Assembly (NCBI GenBank): GCA_032622095.1
Contig: CP136062.1
Location: 157,228,875-157,292,874, forward strand
Origin: Siphonodentalium dalli
Taxonomy: Eukaryota > Mollusca > Scaphopoda > Gadilida > Siphonodentaliidae
DNA: 64,000 nt
Direction of reading: 5' to 3'
A program made the position numbers and the translations under genes. Shown piece after piece: positions 1-11,179 of this stretch (positions are counted from its first letter, which is position 1; the number at the start of each line of letters is the position of its first letter). The notes beneath the pieces were generated by a model. It had not been told where the DNA came from and did no database searches. It was given only the letters and a program-made list of their open reading frames with translations.

Positions 1-1955
1 AGATTGGTGCTCAAAATAACGAAAACCCATTACACGCATTATTGGATCAGTTGTGGAGTTGTCGTCCTGGAAGACGTACATGTAATACTTACGATATTGG
101 CAACTTTAGTTTTCTCACAATTCACCTTTGTCAGAAGTATTTTGATATCAATTATAAAGGTCAATACACGAGCAGAGCTATAGGTACCCGACATTTCAAT
201 ATAAGTATATTTTAGTATAATCTCTTTTAGGTAGTCGATACTAATCAATTTGGAGAAAATAGAATGAAAAATATCACTCTGTCCTATTGTTCCCTTCAAA
301 ATATGTCTGAGTTAGTATCATCTCATCATAGGAACCATAATTTTTGGTCGAAGTTTACGCAAGTTCAGTATTGACATATTTAGATTCTAAAACATATATT
401 GAAGTTATAATATGGTATGTTCATTGTATTGATGTTTTGAATGTTTTATTATGCAGACCTTACATAATACATGCAATATTAATAACACAGTAGCGTTTTA
501 TCTTGAACCAAGAAAAGTTGTTGAATTTAATAGTCTGTGAAATCAAATATTTAATATCTGCTTGGTTATGTAGCATTGATAGGCTAATGCATTATTTCAG
601 TGATATGTTATAATTTTATAGTAATATGGTTATTAACTAACACGGCTGCATTTTCATTTTATGAGATTTTGATACTGGTGTCTTCTCCCAATATTTTCCT
701 TCAGTCGGAGTGATAAGAGGCTTAGATGACACATATGGCCTCTGGAGCTCAACCGGAAATAACAGTATAACATGTTTGGATGCCGTTTGCCTGGCGGATG
801 AATCATCCGATAACGATTTTTTGTATATTACATACTTGCTATTAGCCTGAAATAATTCCACACGAAGGATGCTCCGAAATTCACAGTGAACACCCTTGAA
901 ATAGGAATTGTCCTGTTTCGGGTTAGTGTTGCTGACTACGTACTTGTTCTCACGAAAGATATATATTCCATATATATATATACTTGGATTATGAACACTG
1001 GTAGACGTGTGTTTGATTAATTACTTTTTGGCGGATGGAACCAGTTAACAGCCAATGTTATTGACCTTCTCCCATGGCTTATGACGCATGCATCTTACTA
1101 TAGACGGGCATAATTGTAACCACGCAACAACTCAATTATTGAAAACTCCCCACCACTGTCATCATTTCACGATTCATCTGTCACCCCCCCCCCCCGTCTT
1201 CTACTTTCTCACCACCTCTCGCTCTCCATCCCTCCCTCTCTCCCTACATAATGCTATCCATAACACTATATTCTTCCTTTTTCCACCCCTAACTCAAATT
1301 TATTTATATATCTCCACTTCTCCTAAACCATTAGACCTTCCCGTCTGATCGATACCCCTCCCTCACTTATTGGGGAAGGGACCTGTCACCAAAGAGGAGA
1401 AGACTTCATATAAGCTTTTTGACTGATCCTCATTTCTAAAATTAACTCTTATGTGTTGTATATATATGTCATCTGTATATGATGTTATTTGTTTGGATTT
1501 GGATCTAAAAAATATGTTTACATCAAGCATCCATGTGATGTTAATAATATTAAGCAAATATGTTGTCGAGTGATTGGTATGATGGATGAAAGAGGTATGT
1601 AAGTGATGTGTGATTTATATAATTAAGTTGATTGATTATATTACATATATGTAAACGGACATGGCTCATTCGAACCTCCACATTGTTATACGCAAATGGA
1701 GAGACGGATACGATGGGTAGATAAATACACGAAATATTGGTGTGCCGGCTTCATATACTTTGAAGAATACTTGCCAAAGTCACAGCCATTCTATTTCACT
1801 ATATATTCACTTCCGGGGTCAACTGAGATAGCATTACTGCGCATGTGTACTCTACAACGCCTCATTGCGTTCACTGCTGGCGTCGAGTGTATACGCCTTT
1901 ATGTGAGCTCTGCAAATAAGTCTCTAAAGCTACGATTGAAGCAGCTTTGACTTTA
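1..1955. repeat. Dispersed repeat, copy A (full-length reference copy)
   Basis: Positions 1-810 match 38211-39265 closely in order and sequence, 1520-1640 match 39265-39375, and 1640-1790 match 43067-43210. Copy A lacks three insertions present in copy B: a 274-bp MITE, a Helitron-like element and a mariner-like element. It therefore acts as the empty-site reference for all three. About 700 bp (815-1515) has no counterpart in copy B and is either an insertion here or a deletion there. No open frame in it looks coding; the short frames at 39-299 and 637-861 are not conserved between the copies. A pyrimidine-rich stretch with a C run lies at 1180-1260. Confidence 0.8.
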
Positions 1956-2049
1956 AACTTCGACGAAAATAATTTTTGATAGGAATGCGACGACTGTAGT
2001 TTCCTTCCTTATCATTTGACATTTTAATTTGTACATTTCGTACTGCTGT

Positions 2050-2286
2050 CAAATTAATATTATCGACAAAACACCATGTTTGTTGTGCATGGCTTGTTGC
2101 TTACGCACCGCTGATTTTCAATAGGTCACGCCTGTAGCGGCCTGACTGAGCCACGCTATTCATAGTGGCCGGTGTTTTCACATGCGTTCTGTTGAACTGT
2201 GATTATTTAATTGGTTGGTCACCTGGTCACGCACGAGTTTGCGTTGACTTTATTGCCATTTGCTCTCTCTGTCCTGTTTTGTTAAC
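2050..2286 (+). other. Leader of the DIRS-like element
   Basis: This AT-moderate stretch precedes the first gag ATG at 2287. A DIRS left inverted terminal repeat would be expected here. I found no reverse-complement partner at the right end near 6200, so the element boundary is not defined and the right end is probably truncated. Confidence 0.35.
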
Positions 2287-3522
2287 ATGGCGGATGCGAT
2301 GTTAAAAGTTTGTCCTGTTGGAGGAGACTTTACAGCGTCGAAAAGCACTGTTTCATCGAACATTATCATGGCAGGCGACACTACGGTTGCTTCTAAACCT
2401 CCGTCGTCCACGAAGGGGTAACAAAAGGTTGTTAAACCCCCCGACCGGCATACCTGTCTCAATTCCACTGGACTCTGGGAAGCCATTGGGCTCAGGGTTT
2501 CATGCGAAGAAACCTCCTCCAAAATCGCCAGACGTGGACCAGAGAGACATTTATGCATTATTATTGCAAATTCGAAATGATCACCAACAACAGGCCACTT
2601 CTTTAAGTGTGCTGTCACAGCATGATGATGAAATGTCGGCTGATGTATAATATGAGCCCGAATTTCCGGAATGTCAAGATGCTGAGTATGCTGTTTCGCA
2701 GACTGGAGATAACCTAAGTGATGGTTATGTCGACAGCCATGGCCCGAAGGATGAGGCCGTTGGCATGCCCAATAAGCTGAAAGCGGCTGGTGCAAAAATT
2801 AAATGTCGAGACGTTTTGGATGTTGAAGTCGATCAATCCTTGGCTGATTGCGTTCAACTGTGGTTTCGTGACGGTATCGACAACGACAGACATGCTGAGT
2901 TCATGAAGGTCAATCGTCCAGCTAACTGTTCAGCTTTATGCCCAGTTCGCACTATTCGGTTATTTGGGAGCTACTATCTCCAAATGCAAAAACGACCGAG
3001 CGAAAATTACAGGGAGTTGAAGCAACCCTTCTCCAAGCATCCACTACGTTGGTAAAATTGGTCAACCTGATGGGTACGGATCTTGACGCACCACAATAAC
3101 TCATCGATTCCTCTATGGAACCTTTATCTATGCTTGGCCATGGCCATCGTCAGTTAAACTTGGCGAGAAGATATATCATCAAGCCAGAGTTAAAAGGTGA
3201 ATATTCCCTCCTCTGCCCCCACAATGAACCTTATACACCTGAATAATTTGGTGACAATATCTCTGACCGTTTTCGTGAAATTGGGGACACTAACAAGATG
3301 TTTACTCAGCTGCAGGGCGGTTCGTCTGGACCGATATTTTCTCCTGCCCAACGTGGTGGAACCCGAGGGCGTTTCCAGCGACCACTTCCTCGAGGTAGAG
3401 GTTTCTTTGGAAAGGCTCCGAGACCAACGCCATCCCTGTGTTTGGGGGTTAAAAAAACGGTCGAGGCAGAGGCCGCGGTCAGCGAACTCATCGGAAGTAG
3501 TCGACTATTTCACGACATCTGA
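2287..3522 (+). pseudogene. DIRS gag-like ORF1, frameshifted
   Basis: The likely start is the ATG at 2287, in a frame that stays open only to 2419. Gag-like sequence continues in the frame of 2318-2650 and again from 2651 to about 2960 after an in-frame TAA at 2648. The block with the motif QSLADCVQLWFRDG (about 2840-2880) followed by RPANC matches the conserved core of DIRS gag proteins. Further pieces lie in other frames: NLARRYIIKPELKGEY near 3158-3205 and a Gly/Arg-rich tail (RGGTRGR, RGRGFF) at 3350-3415, probably nucleic-acid binding. The tail overlaps the beginning of the RT frame. Nucleocapsid function is known for the family; this copy is dead. Confidence 0.75.
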
Positions 3523-3532
3523 AGGTAAGGTT

Positions 3533-4260
3533 ATTCCTTTACTTGATAATTTTATCGTTTGCCAATTAAACATTTTTCTGGACTCGTGGCGAAAAATTAC
3601 ATCTGATCGTCGGATCTTAGATATAGTGTCTCATTGTCGGTTGGAAATCATTGGAGACAGAGAGCCACAGCAATTGCATATACCGGTGTCATCTGTGTCT
3701 ACAAAAAATGAAATATATCTCATTAACACAGAGGTAAATAAGCTCCTACATATGCATGTTATTGAGCAAGTTCCATGGTCATACAATGGATTTGTTTCAC
3801 CAATTTTTCTGCGACCAAAACCTAATGGGGAACACCGCATGATTTTGAATTTAAAGGGTCTCAATGCATGCATTGAATGTCATCATTTCAAGATGGACTC
3901 ATTGGAGAGAGATTTGGAATTAGTAACACCTGGTTGTTATATAACGTCTATTGATTTACGTCATGCTTACTATTCAGTTTGTATCGATATTGACCACAGG
4001 AAATTTCTAAAAATTTGTGTGGAACGGTCAAATGTACGAATTTAGAAGTTTACCCCAGGGCCTTGCCAGTGTACCCCGGCTGTTTACGAAACTGTTGAAC
4101 CGGTATATGCAACACTGCGGACGTTCGGCGTCAAGATAGTCTCCTATATTGATGATTCTTTTCTGGCTAGCAAGTGTGCATTAGAATGCAATTGTCATAC
4201 TGCAATGGCGTTAAAACTCATTCAATTTTGAAAAATCAGCGTTAACACCAACACAAAATC
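3533..4260 (+). pseudogene. DIRS reverse transcriptase, frameshifted
   Basis: Reverse transcriptase domain of the DIRS pol. An open stretch to 4045 contains PIFLRPKPNGEHRMILNLKG, then SIDLRHAYYSV, which are the fingers and motif A of retrotransposon RTs. A one-base shift near 4010 moves the reading to EFRSLPQGLASVPRLF (motif B). A second shift precedes SYIDDSF at about 4140-4160, the YIDD catalytic box. Motifs A, B and C are all visible, so the domain was once complete. It would copy element RNA to DNA. Without repair of at least two frameshifts no intact enzyme can be made. Confidence 0.85.
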
Positions 4261-4276
4261 TCACATTCTCGGTAAT

Positions 4277-5093
4277 GTGATCAATTCTGTCGATATGATA
4301 GTTTCGCTCACAAAAGTGCGACGCGCGTCGCTTAAATGTGCCTGTCTGAATCTTGAAAAAGCTACATTTGCTGAAGTTATAGGTTTGATTGTTGCTAGTT
4401 TATCAGCTAATGACTTCGGGAAGTTGCATTATAGAATTATAGAATCTGCCAAGATACGAGCGCTTAAAGAGCATAAGTTCAACTATGATGCTCTGATAAC
4501 GATTTCAAGTAATATGCGACTTGAATTGCGTTGGTGGCGTAATAATGTTGATAGCGCCCTGCGACATATTGGTCATGGTCGCGTTACACAGGTTATATTC
4601 AGTGATGCCAGTCAGCATGGCTGGGGGTTTAGTCATAATGACCTTTCTATAGGGGGTCATTGGTTAGCTGACGAACAAAAACAGCACAAATAGTCTTGAG
4701 CTTATGGCCTGTTTGTATGGCTTAAAGGCGTTTGGGAAGAATTGGCATGACACACATATTCGTATTTATTCGGATAACACCACAGCTGTTTCTTATATTA
4801 ATACCATGGTTGGAATAAAATCTGAAAGTTGTAATCGGTTGGCATTAGCACTGTGGCAATGTGCTCAGTCAAAACATGTATGGATCTCAGCAGGGTTTCT
4901 GCCTGGAACTGAGAATATTCAAGCTGATCATGCTTCTCGAGTATTTGATGACCGACATGAGTGGAAGTTACACACCGAAGTTTTTGATAAGATTACAGCA
5001 GTTTTTGGAATGGCGGATATTGATATGTTTGCATCCCGATTTAATGCTCAGTTGGAATTTTTTCGGCTCGCGTTATCCGGATCCGGATGTTGA
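4277..5093 (+). pseudogene. DIRS RNase H domain and start of Dam-like segment, broken
   Basis: The frame 4277-4690 ends with VIFSDASQHGWGF, carrying the first RNase H acidic residue (SDAS). A stop follows, then the same domain continues in 4704-5093 with LMACLYGLKAFG (conserved Glu helix shifted), YSDNTTAVSYIN (third acid) and NIQADHASR, the C-terminal Asp block. The segment then reads DIDMFASRFNAQ, the start of the region after RNase H that is annotated as a Dam-type N6-adenine methyltransferase in many DIRS pol proteins. The break at 4690 and a shift near 5065 disable it. Confidence 0.85.
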
Positions 5094-5394
5094 TGCATTT
5101 TTGCTTGAATGGGGTGCATAGTTTGCTTATCTTTTCCCTCCTTTCAGCTTGGTCGGGAGATGTGTACAGAAGATCCAGCTCGAAGAAGCGGTATGCATTC
5201 TCGTAGCTCCTATCTGGCCAACTCAGACATGGTTTCCGATGGTTATGGATTCGTTAGTGGAGGAACCACTGCTGGTCCCACCTTCGCCGATCTTGTTGCA
5301 ATTGCCACACAACGACCGGTGTCATCCGTTGCACAACAAGCTTTCTCTGATGGCATGTCGACTGTCCGGCGCAGTTTCACGACAAGACATCAAC
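5094..5394 (+). pseudogene. DIRS Dam-like/linker segment between RNase H and recombinase
   Basis: After a frameshift the DIRS pol continues with RYPDPDVDAFLLEWG and, after a stop, LFPPFSLVGRCVQKIQLE followed by ILVAPIWPTQTWFPMV. This series (PDP..DAF..W, FPPF, P.WPTQ.WFP) is the usual downstream half of the DIRS methylase-like region. I see no independent catalytic motif that would prove methyltransferase activity. It runs directly into the tyrosine recombinase. Confidence 0.65.
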
Positions 5395-6215
5395 ATGGCG
5401 TCCTGGAGACCAGGTACCCAAAGACGATACTCTTCTTACATTAAGCGGTGGTTTTCATTCTGTCACCGGAGGAAAGCGGGTCCCGTTTCACCGAATTTAA
5501 TCAAATTTCTTGATTTTCTGACGGAATTGTTTTCCTGTGATTTGGGATATAGCTCTATTAACACGGCACGTTCCGCGGTGTCGTCGCTATGTGCTCAAGT
5601 GGACGGCGTGAGTGTTGGAAGTCATCCTGCCGTCGTCAGATTCACGAAGGGTCTGTATTCGCTGAAACCTTCAACCCGAGGTATCATAGTGTTTGGGATG
5701 TTTCTCCAGTGTTGGTTTTCCTGCGGGGTCTTACCCCTTTAGAAGATTTATCGCTAAATGAATTAAAGTTGAAGAGCGTTATGCTAATCGCTCTTAACAC
5801 GGCGGCACGATGCCAATCTATTCACTGTTTATCAGTTCAGCTATTGGAGCAGAGAGCTACTCAACTTGTTTTTTTAATAAGCCATTGAAAACTGGCCGGG
5901 CCAGTAGGGCAAACAAACCACTCGTTCTGCTCAAATATAGAGAAATTGAGTTGTGTGTGTATTCCACTGTTCTGCAATATATCCAAAAAACTAAACAGAT
6001 TCGGAACGAGTAAGCACAGCTTTTCATCAGTTTTTGTCGTCCACACAAAGCTGTTTCCGTGGACACCATTGGACGATGGTTTCGCACAGTCCTCTCTGTG
6101 GCTTGTGTAGATGTTTCGGTGTATGGTGCTCATAGCACACGCTCTGCGGCCGTGTCCAAAGCTGTCATTCACAATGTTCCTGTTGGTTCCTGTGTACATA
6201 ATGCAGTATAAAATT
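5395..6215 (+). pseudogene. DIRS tyrosine recombinase, frameshifted and lacking its catalytic Tyr
   Basis: The N-terminal core-binding half starts with MASWRPGTQRRYSSYIKRWF (5395-5455) and includes SSINTARSAVSSL. The catalytic half is spread over three frames: LNTAARCQSIHCLS (first Arg, about 5790-5830), RPHKAVSVDTIGRWF (about 6035-6075) and GAHSTRSAAVSK (His-x-x-Arg box, about 6124-6165). A stop follows HNAV at about 6207, before the W..TF..FY block where the nucleophilic tyrosine should be. In intact DIRS elements the enzyme inserts a circular DNA intermediate. This copy has lost the nucleophile as well as its reading frame. Confidence 0.85.
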
Positions 6216-6960
6216 TCACAAAAAATCGCAATTGGGATTCTAGTCATATTTCAACAAGAAATGAAAAGAAAGTTGTAATGTACGTGAGGCATATAATTAC
6301 CTATGAACATTCCAACTCTCTGGAACCAAAACTCTTACCTTGGCTCAAAATGGCTGCCAAAATGGCCACCAAAATATGGAAATTGGTAAGTATTGCCCCA
6401 GGGTGTCCTGCATTCGCTTGTGGTTGGTGTATAAATTTGGCTAATCTGTACTCTATACATTGAATACTAACATGTCTGATGCACCATGTGTCATTTTTAC
6501 TATTCTCATCACTGACATCACCAGATATATTGGATTTTTCTCTCACAAACTTGACATAAATATCGGCAAAAAATCACTTTTCAGGGTTCGACCATTTTTT
6601 TCAAGTAAAATGCAACTACCTTTGGTATAAAAGGTGTTTAGTGTTTTTGACCTATCTTAAATGTGTCACACTACGATGTTTATAGACTAAATTGCTCAAG
6701 ATGGCTTCCAAAATGGCTTCCAAAATGGCAACCAAATTTGTAAAAAGTTAATTTTTTACACATATCCCGAACATTATTATCTGCGTTATCCGAAAAGGTA
6801 GCAAATTGTGACTCACATGGTTATTATACGTGTTAGTTAATTAACTGACAACTATTTTCTATTATGTTTGTCCTAGTTCCGTATGGGGCATAACAAATTC
6901 ATTTTCATGTTGCAGCATGGAATTTTGCGGAGAATCTCTTTTGTGATTCTGGCCATATTA
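6216..6960. other. Spacer with short ATGGC-type repeats
   Basis: No gene is supported. Two similar patches, at 6345-6385 and 6700-6745, contain two to three tandem copies of a 12-bp motif of the form AAAATGGCNNCC. Related text recurs at 12110-12600 and near 17300, suggesting a low-copy dispersed repeat. Confidence 0.4.
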
Positions 6961-9542
6961 TTGAAAGGAAATGGGCAGAACTTTGAGACGGAACTGAGAT
7001 GAGATGTGGGTAGTCTGGCCCATTATGATAGAAAATTATCAACTGGATACAGGGTGGAAGCCAAGATGACAGCCAGAGAGTTACTCTATGATCACAGACG
7101 ATGATAATATATATACAGCGAGTTATTGTATGGTCATGAATGATGTGTGGGTATATAAGGAGTGCCCTGTTGGTAACGGTGGGACGTATATTTATCTATG
7201 TTGTGGATGTGTTATCATTGGTAGTGTATGGGGAGTAGATGTATGATCATGGATGACGTGTATGAGTATGGCATATGAGTGGTCGTATGTGCGGGTATTG
7301 GTATACCTGGAAAGGCTCACCATTGGTGATGTGCATATGTATACCTGGATTGACTATGGTCTTGGATATGGCGAATAGGTACACATGTAGTGGCTGTATA
7401 GTGAGGTGAATAGCTATACAATGAGTGACTGTATGATAGGATAGGATAGGATATTTTATTTCAATATACACACATTAATGCATAATACATTTGACAAATA
7501 TTACATTGTATATTTGAGGGGGTGGCATAGTCAGACTAGACTGTCTTACTGCCACCCCCTTAAAGAAGAAAAGATGTTACGATAGGCGGTATGATCGTGA
7601 ATGTAGTGAATATATACATAGAGGAGTGAGTATATGGCAGTGTGTCGGTGTAGGTGTATCCCTGGTGTTCATACATGGTGACTCGTGGCTGAATCGTCAT
7701 TTGTGGTATGTTGGTATAACCAAGTATGGCTGTACGATCAAGTGTACGTGTATAAAGTGGGTGACTATGTTGTCATTTGTGTTGTGCTTATGTACATATG
7801 GAGTGACTGGGGTAATGGGTGGGTTGTACATGTGTACATTGGGTGGCTATCGCTTTCCACAATAACTCAAGGATATGTTAATCAATGGAGAGGTAATCTC
7901 AGATAGTTATCCATCTTGATGGTGTTTATGTACATGGGAGATGTTAAGTGCGGAAAGCGATAGCCATCCATTATCACACAGTCATTACATATATACATAA
8001 ACACCACAGACATAACAATATAGTGACCCAATGTATACATGTACACCTGACCCATGACCACGGGTGGCCATACAGCCACGCGTCACAACACAGGCACACC
8101 GGGTATACTCCTAAACATGACCCATAACCATATAGTCACTCCTTGTATACTCATTCACCTCACCATTGACCATAAGGCATCCCCTGTATACCTATTCTCC
8201 AAACACATGGTCAAATAGACAATCATTATATACATCAACACCACAACAATGCCCATAAAGTCTCTCCGGGTATACATATGAACCTCACCAATGGCCATAT
8301 ACCACTCGCTCCATAGACATACCCTCATCAATGGCACATGGTATACTCCTTCACCTGACCTATTGCCATATAGTTACCCCGTCTGTACCTATTCAAAACA
8401 TTCATACACGATCATGGTCAATCCTTGCATACATATTCACCTCAACATTGGCCACGTCACTCCCTGTATCTCTATTTGTCACACCATAGCCGCATAGTCA
8501 CTCAAGATAAACGAATACACCCAGCCATGTCAGTATAGTCACTCCATGTATGCATATGCACCTTATCCATGGCCATATAGCCACTCGCTATATACACATA
8601 TCCCTCGCCCATGACAATAAAGCAACACATGTGTATAATGGTATAACCCACACATGACCATACCGCCACGAGTCACCAAACAGGAACACGAGGTATACTC
8701 ATACGCCTGACACATGACCATTTAGTCACCACCTGTATAGATGTCCATTACATTTATGATCATACAGTCACTACTTGTATACCTACATGTACTCATCTCA
8801 CCATTGACCATACATTCACTACATATATACCTATTCGGCACACATAGTCATATAACCACTCGATATACATATGCAGCCCACCCTATACCATAGATTCACT
8901 CCATGCATAGATGTAGACGTCACTAATGGCCATTCAGCCCTTCCAGATATACACACTCAAACAATCCATACTTGCACACACACCTCACACATGAAAATTC
9001 AGCAATTCACTGTATAATCATACACGCCATCCATGATAATACAGCTAATCCCTATACACCCACCAATGATAATACATCCACTAGATATATAAATATACAT
9101 CCCACCCGTTACCACAAGGACACCCCCTATATACACACACGCTCGATAATATCCACCCAGCTTACTCCAGATATTCATATTCAATCATGACCGTACAGTC
9201 ATTCCATGTACACATTACCCGTAACCATAACATCGCACCATATCTATCCACACACCCCATCCATGATCACACAGACAACACATGCACATCCTACCCATGA
9301 CCTTAGTCACTTCATATATACATACTCAACACATAGATGCCCATGTAGCTATATCCATACACCACACCAATGCACATACAGGCACACCTGGTGCACCCGT
9401 ACTGGATATACACAATCATACACCATACAGTCACTCCATGCATACCGATTCAACTCATTTTTTTTACCATAATGGACCAGAATAGCCAAATATTATGGTC
9501 CATCTCAGTTCTGTCTCAAAGTTCTGCCCATTTCCTTTCAAT
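6961..9542. mobile_element. Foldback-like element: long inverted repeats built of ~42-bp tandem units
   Basis: The first 41 bp (6961-7001) and the reverse complement of 9502-9542 differ at one position, and similarity continues to about 7034/9462. Inward of these ends both arms consist of degenerate ~42-bp units. The left arm (about 7090-7930) carries the unit in one orientation, and the right arm (about 7945-9460, roughly 35 units) in the other, with the text TATAC..CACCTCACC..TGACCATATAGTCACTCC. The arms meet near 7905, where TGGCTATCGCTTTCC (7842-7857) is mirrored at 7951-7967. Inverted repeats made of subrepeats are the hallmark of foldback transposons. No target duplication is evident and no transposase is present. 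Confidence 0.75.
7432..7575 (-). mobile_element. 5'-truncated LINE/SINE 3' tail inside the foldback left arm
   Basis: Read on the minus strand, the piece begins with a strong hairpin (AGGGGGTGGC paired with GCCACCCCC, 7523-7560) and ends with AATAAAAT followed by repeats of ATCCT. It interrupts the left arm of the foldback element. Related tails occur at 18718-18862 and 57960-58060. The hairpin, polyadenylation signal and short terminal tandem repeat are typical of LINE 3' ends. The element body is absent. Confidence 0.6.
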
Positions 9543-10338
9543 GCATCTGCTATTGTAGGACCTGTTGATGCATAACATTATATCTGATCCACGAATTCAT
9601 GTACCGATGAAAAAGCCTTTTGATGACGAACCACGAAAATTGATGTCAACGAAATAAAAGCCAATCGCAGTAATGGTTTTACCAAATACTAACACCACAG
9701 AGACACGTTTCTAGAACATTATCAAACACAATACTGGCACTGTGGATCACTTGGATGCGGGTTACACATTTATAAACAAAATCAGGCCAAATTAATTTCA
9801 CATAGACGTGGCCAGGGTTCTCACTGTCTTGCCAAATCACGTTACGTGGCGTAATATTGTAGAATGGTGTATAACAATAATTATTAATTAGCTACAGGTT
9901 ATCGGCCGCAATAAGTAGAAGGCTGCCCGAATAATAAGTAACACAAATCGGCCAATATGTGAAAAACACGGCCAATAAGTGAAAAAGTCGGCCATAAGTA
10001 GAAAGGAGACCAATAAGTGAACGATAACGCAAATGACGCCATCGTATTTAGCTCGGTCGATCGGTAACAAATATTGGGTCGACGGAAGAAAGATTACAGT
10101 TGCCTTCGGAGGAATTACGGACTTTCAATGTTTTTTGGAGTAAATATACGTGGATGAGGTACATGTATCCATATCAATATAATTACTAATGGAAACAGAC
10201 ATTACTGTGAAATCGCAAAGTTCACAAGAATAAAACTTGCTGGAATAATTGTTAATTTAATAAAGCACAAAATGGTATAGATATGTTAATATATTCATTA
10301 TGTGAAACAACAATTGCCAATGTTGCTAATTAATAAAA
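9543..10338. other. Intergenic, with a short CGGCCAATAAGTG tandem motif
   Basis: No coding signal. At 9900-10025 a ~18-bp motif of the form CGGCCAATAAGTGAAAA is repeated about five times with variation. The rest is unique-looking AT-rich DNA downstream (3') of the host gene on the minus strand. Confidence 0.4.
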
Positions 10339-10474
10339 TACTTATTATATGGTTGTTTCCACATTGACCGAGTTATGAGGCCTCGGTCTGTCGTATTAGC
10401 CTTCGGCCTGCGGCCTCAGGCAAGTACGACAGACCTCGGCCTCATAACTCGGGCAATGAGGAGACAACCGATTA
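10339..10474. mobile_element. Hairpin MITE-like element 1
   Basis: A near-perfect inverted repeat. CCGAGTTATGAGGCCTCGG and following bases up to CTGTCGTA (about 10369-10396) pair with 10422-10450, and weaker pairing continues outward to about 10339 and 10474. The loop is the GC-rich text around GGCCTGCGGCC. It has no coding content. Size and structure fit a foldback MITE. It lies about 120 bp beyond the host stop codon, so it may fall in the 3' UTR. Confidence 0.65.
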
Positions 10475-10592
10475 ATAACAGATAGTAATTGTTTAACTTC
10501 GCCATCCATGTATTAGTCATATAAATCATAGTTGTTTCAATAAATGACTGTCTGTTTGATTGTTTTACTGATACCAATAATCTATACTCTGA

Positions 10593-11179
10593 TCATTCAC
10601 ATTCCAAGTTCACGAAGCGTTGCAGAATGATGTCTAGTTTGGCTATTATCCCCCCGATGTGGCTGTGTACCCCATCGCGAGTGTATAATTTATCTAAAAA
10701 CTCAAACATGTCCATCCAGATCCACGGTGAATATTTCAGGTAAGATTTTATCTCTGAATTGTATTTCTTTACTATTTGCGGTGTCTGACTATTCCAGTAT
10801 TTGCTAGAGTGTGGATGTTTCTTTATCTTATGGGATCCCAGCCAAATGATTTTAGGCCACATGACTGATGAGCTGATCATCCGCATCACTGGTGCAGCTA
10901 TTAGTTCATTGATAACCATGCTACTGTTAAAATGGGCGTGAATTCCATACATAGCTACAGCATACACATTTGTCTGGTGCATGGCATGGAACAGCCTGTT
11001 CTGGAATAGCCCAACTGATTCTGGTGTCAGTTCGAATATTCGAAAATATTGAACAAGTAGTGTTCCATCACACACAAGCGTGTTGTTGTATTTGCTGACC
11101 TTATGAATCTCACATTCATCGTTGTTGTGAGCGTTCAGTCCTTGACATCTCGGGTCATTATCTGGAATGTGAAACAATT
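10593..11179 (-). CDS. Host gene exon 3: C-terminal half of SGNH/PC-esterase-like protein
   Basis: Terminal coding exon, residues 190-384 of the inferred protein. The acceptor ATGCAG lies at 11180-11181 after a T-rich stretch; the first two bases AA complete a codon begun in exon 2 (phase 1). The frame runs to a TGA at 10593-10595. Visible motifs are YGIHAHFN at residues 267-274, a conserved-type glycine/His/Asn block of SGNH enzymes, WLGSHKIKKHP near 302-312, and RDGVHSHIGG with Asp358 and His361, the Asp-x-x-His pair of the SGNH triad. Four cysteines near the start (residues 201-226) suit a secreted fold. It pairs with the GDS motif in exon 2, which supports joining these two distant frames. 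Confidence 0.82.

Larger units (their letters stand above)
2287..6215 (+). mobile_element. DIRS-like tyrosine-recombinase retrotransposon, decayed
   Basis: The order gag, reverse transcriptase, RNase H, Dam-methylase-like segment and tyrosine recombinase on one strand is characteristic of DIRS elements and unlike LTR or LINE elements. All modules are recognisable by motif but are broken by at least six frameshifts and one in-frame stop, so the copy cannot encode functional proteins. The homology ends after the recombinase HSTR box and before the expected catalytic tyrosine, so the 3' end is missing. No terminal repeats or internal complementary region were found. Confidence 0.85.

Noticed and set aside
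2250-2795. 181-codon open frame on the minus strand
   Set aside because: It lies antisense to the DIRS gag region, which has clear sense-strand homology. The antisense frame has no family signature.
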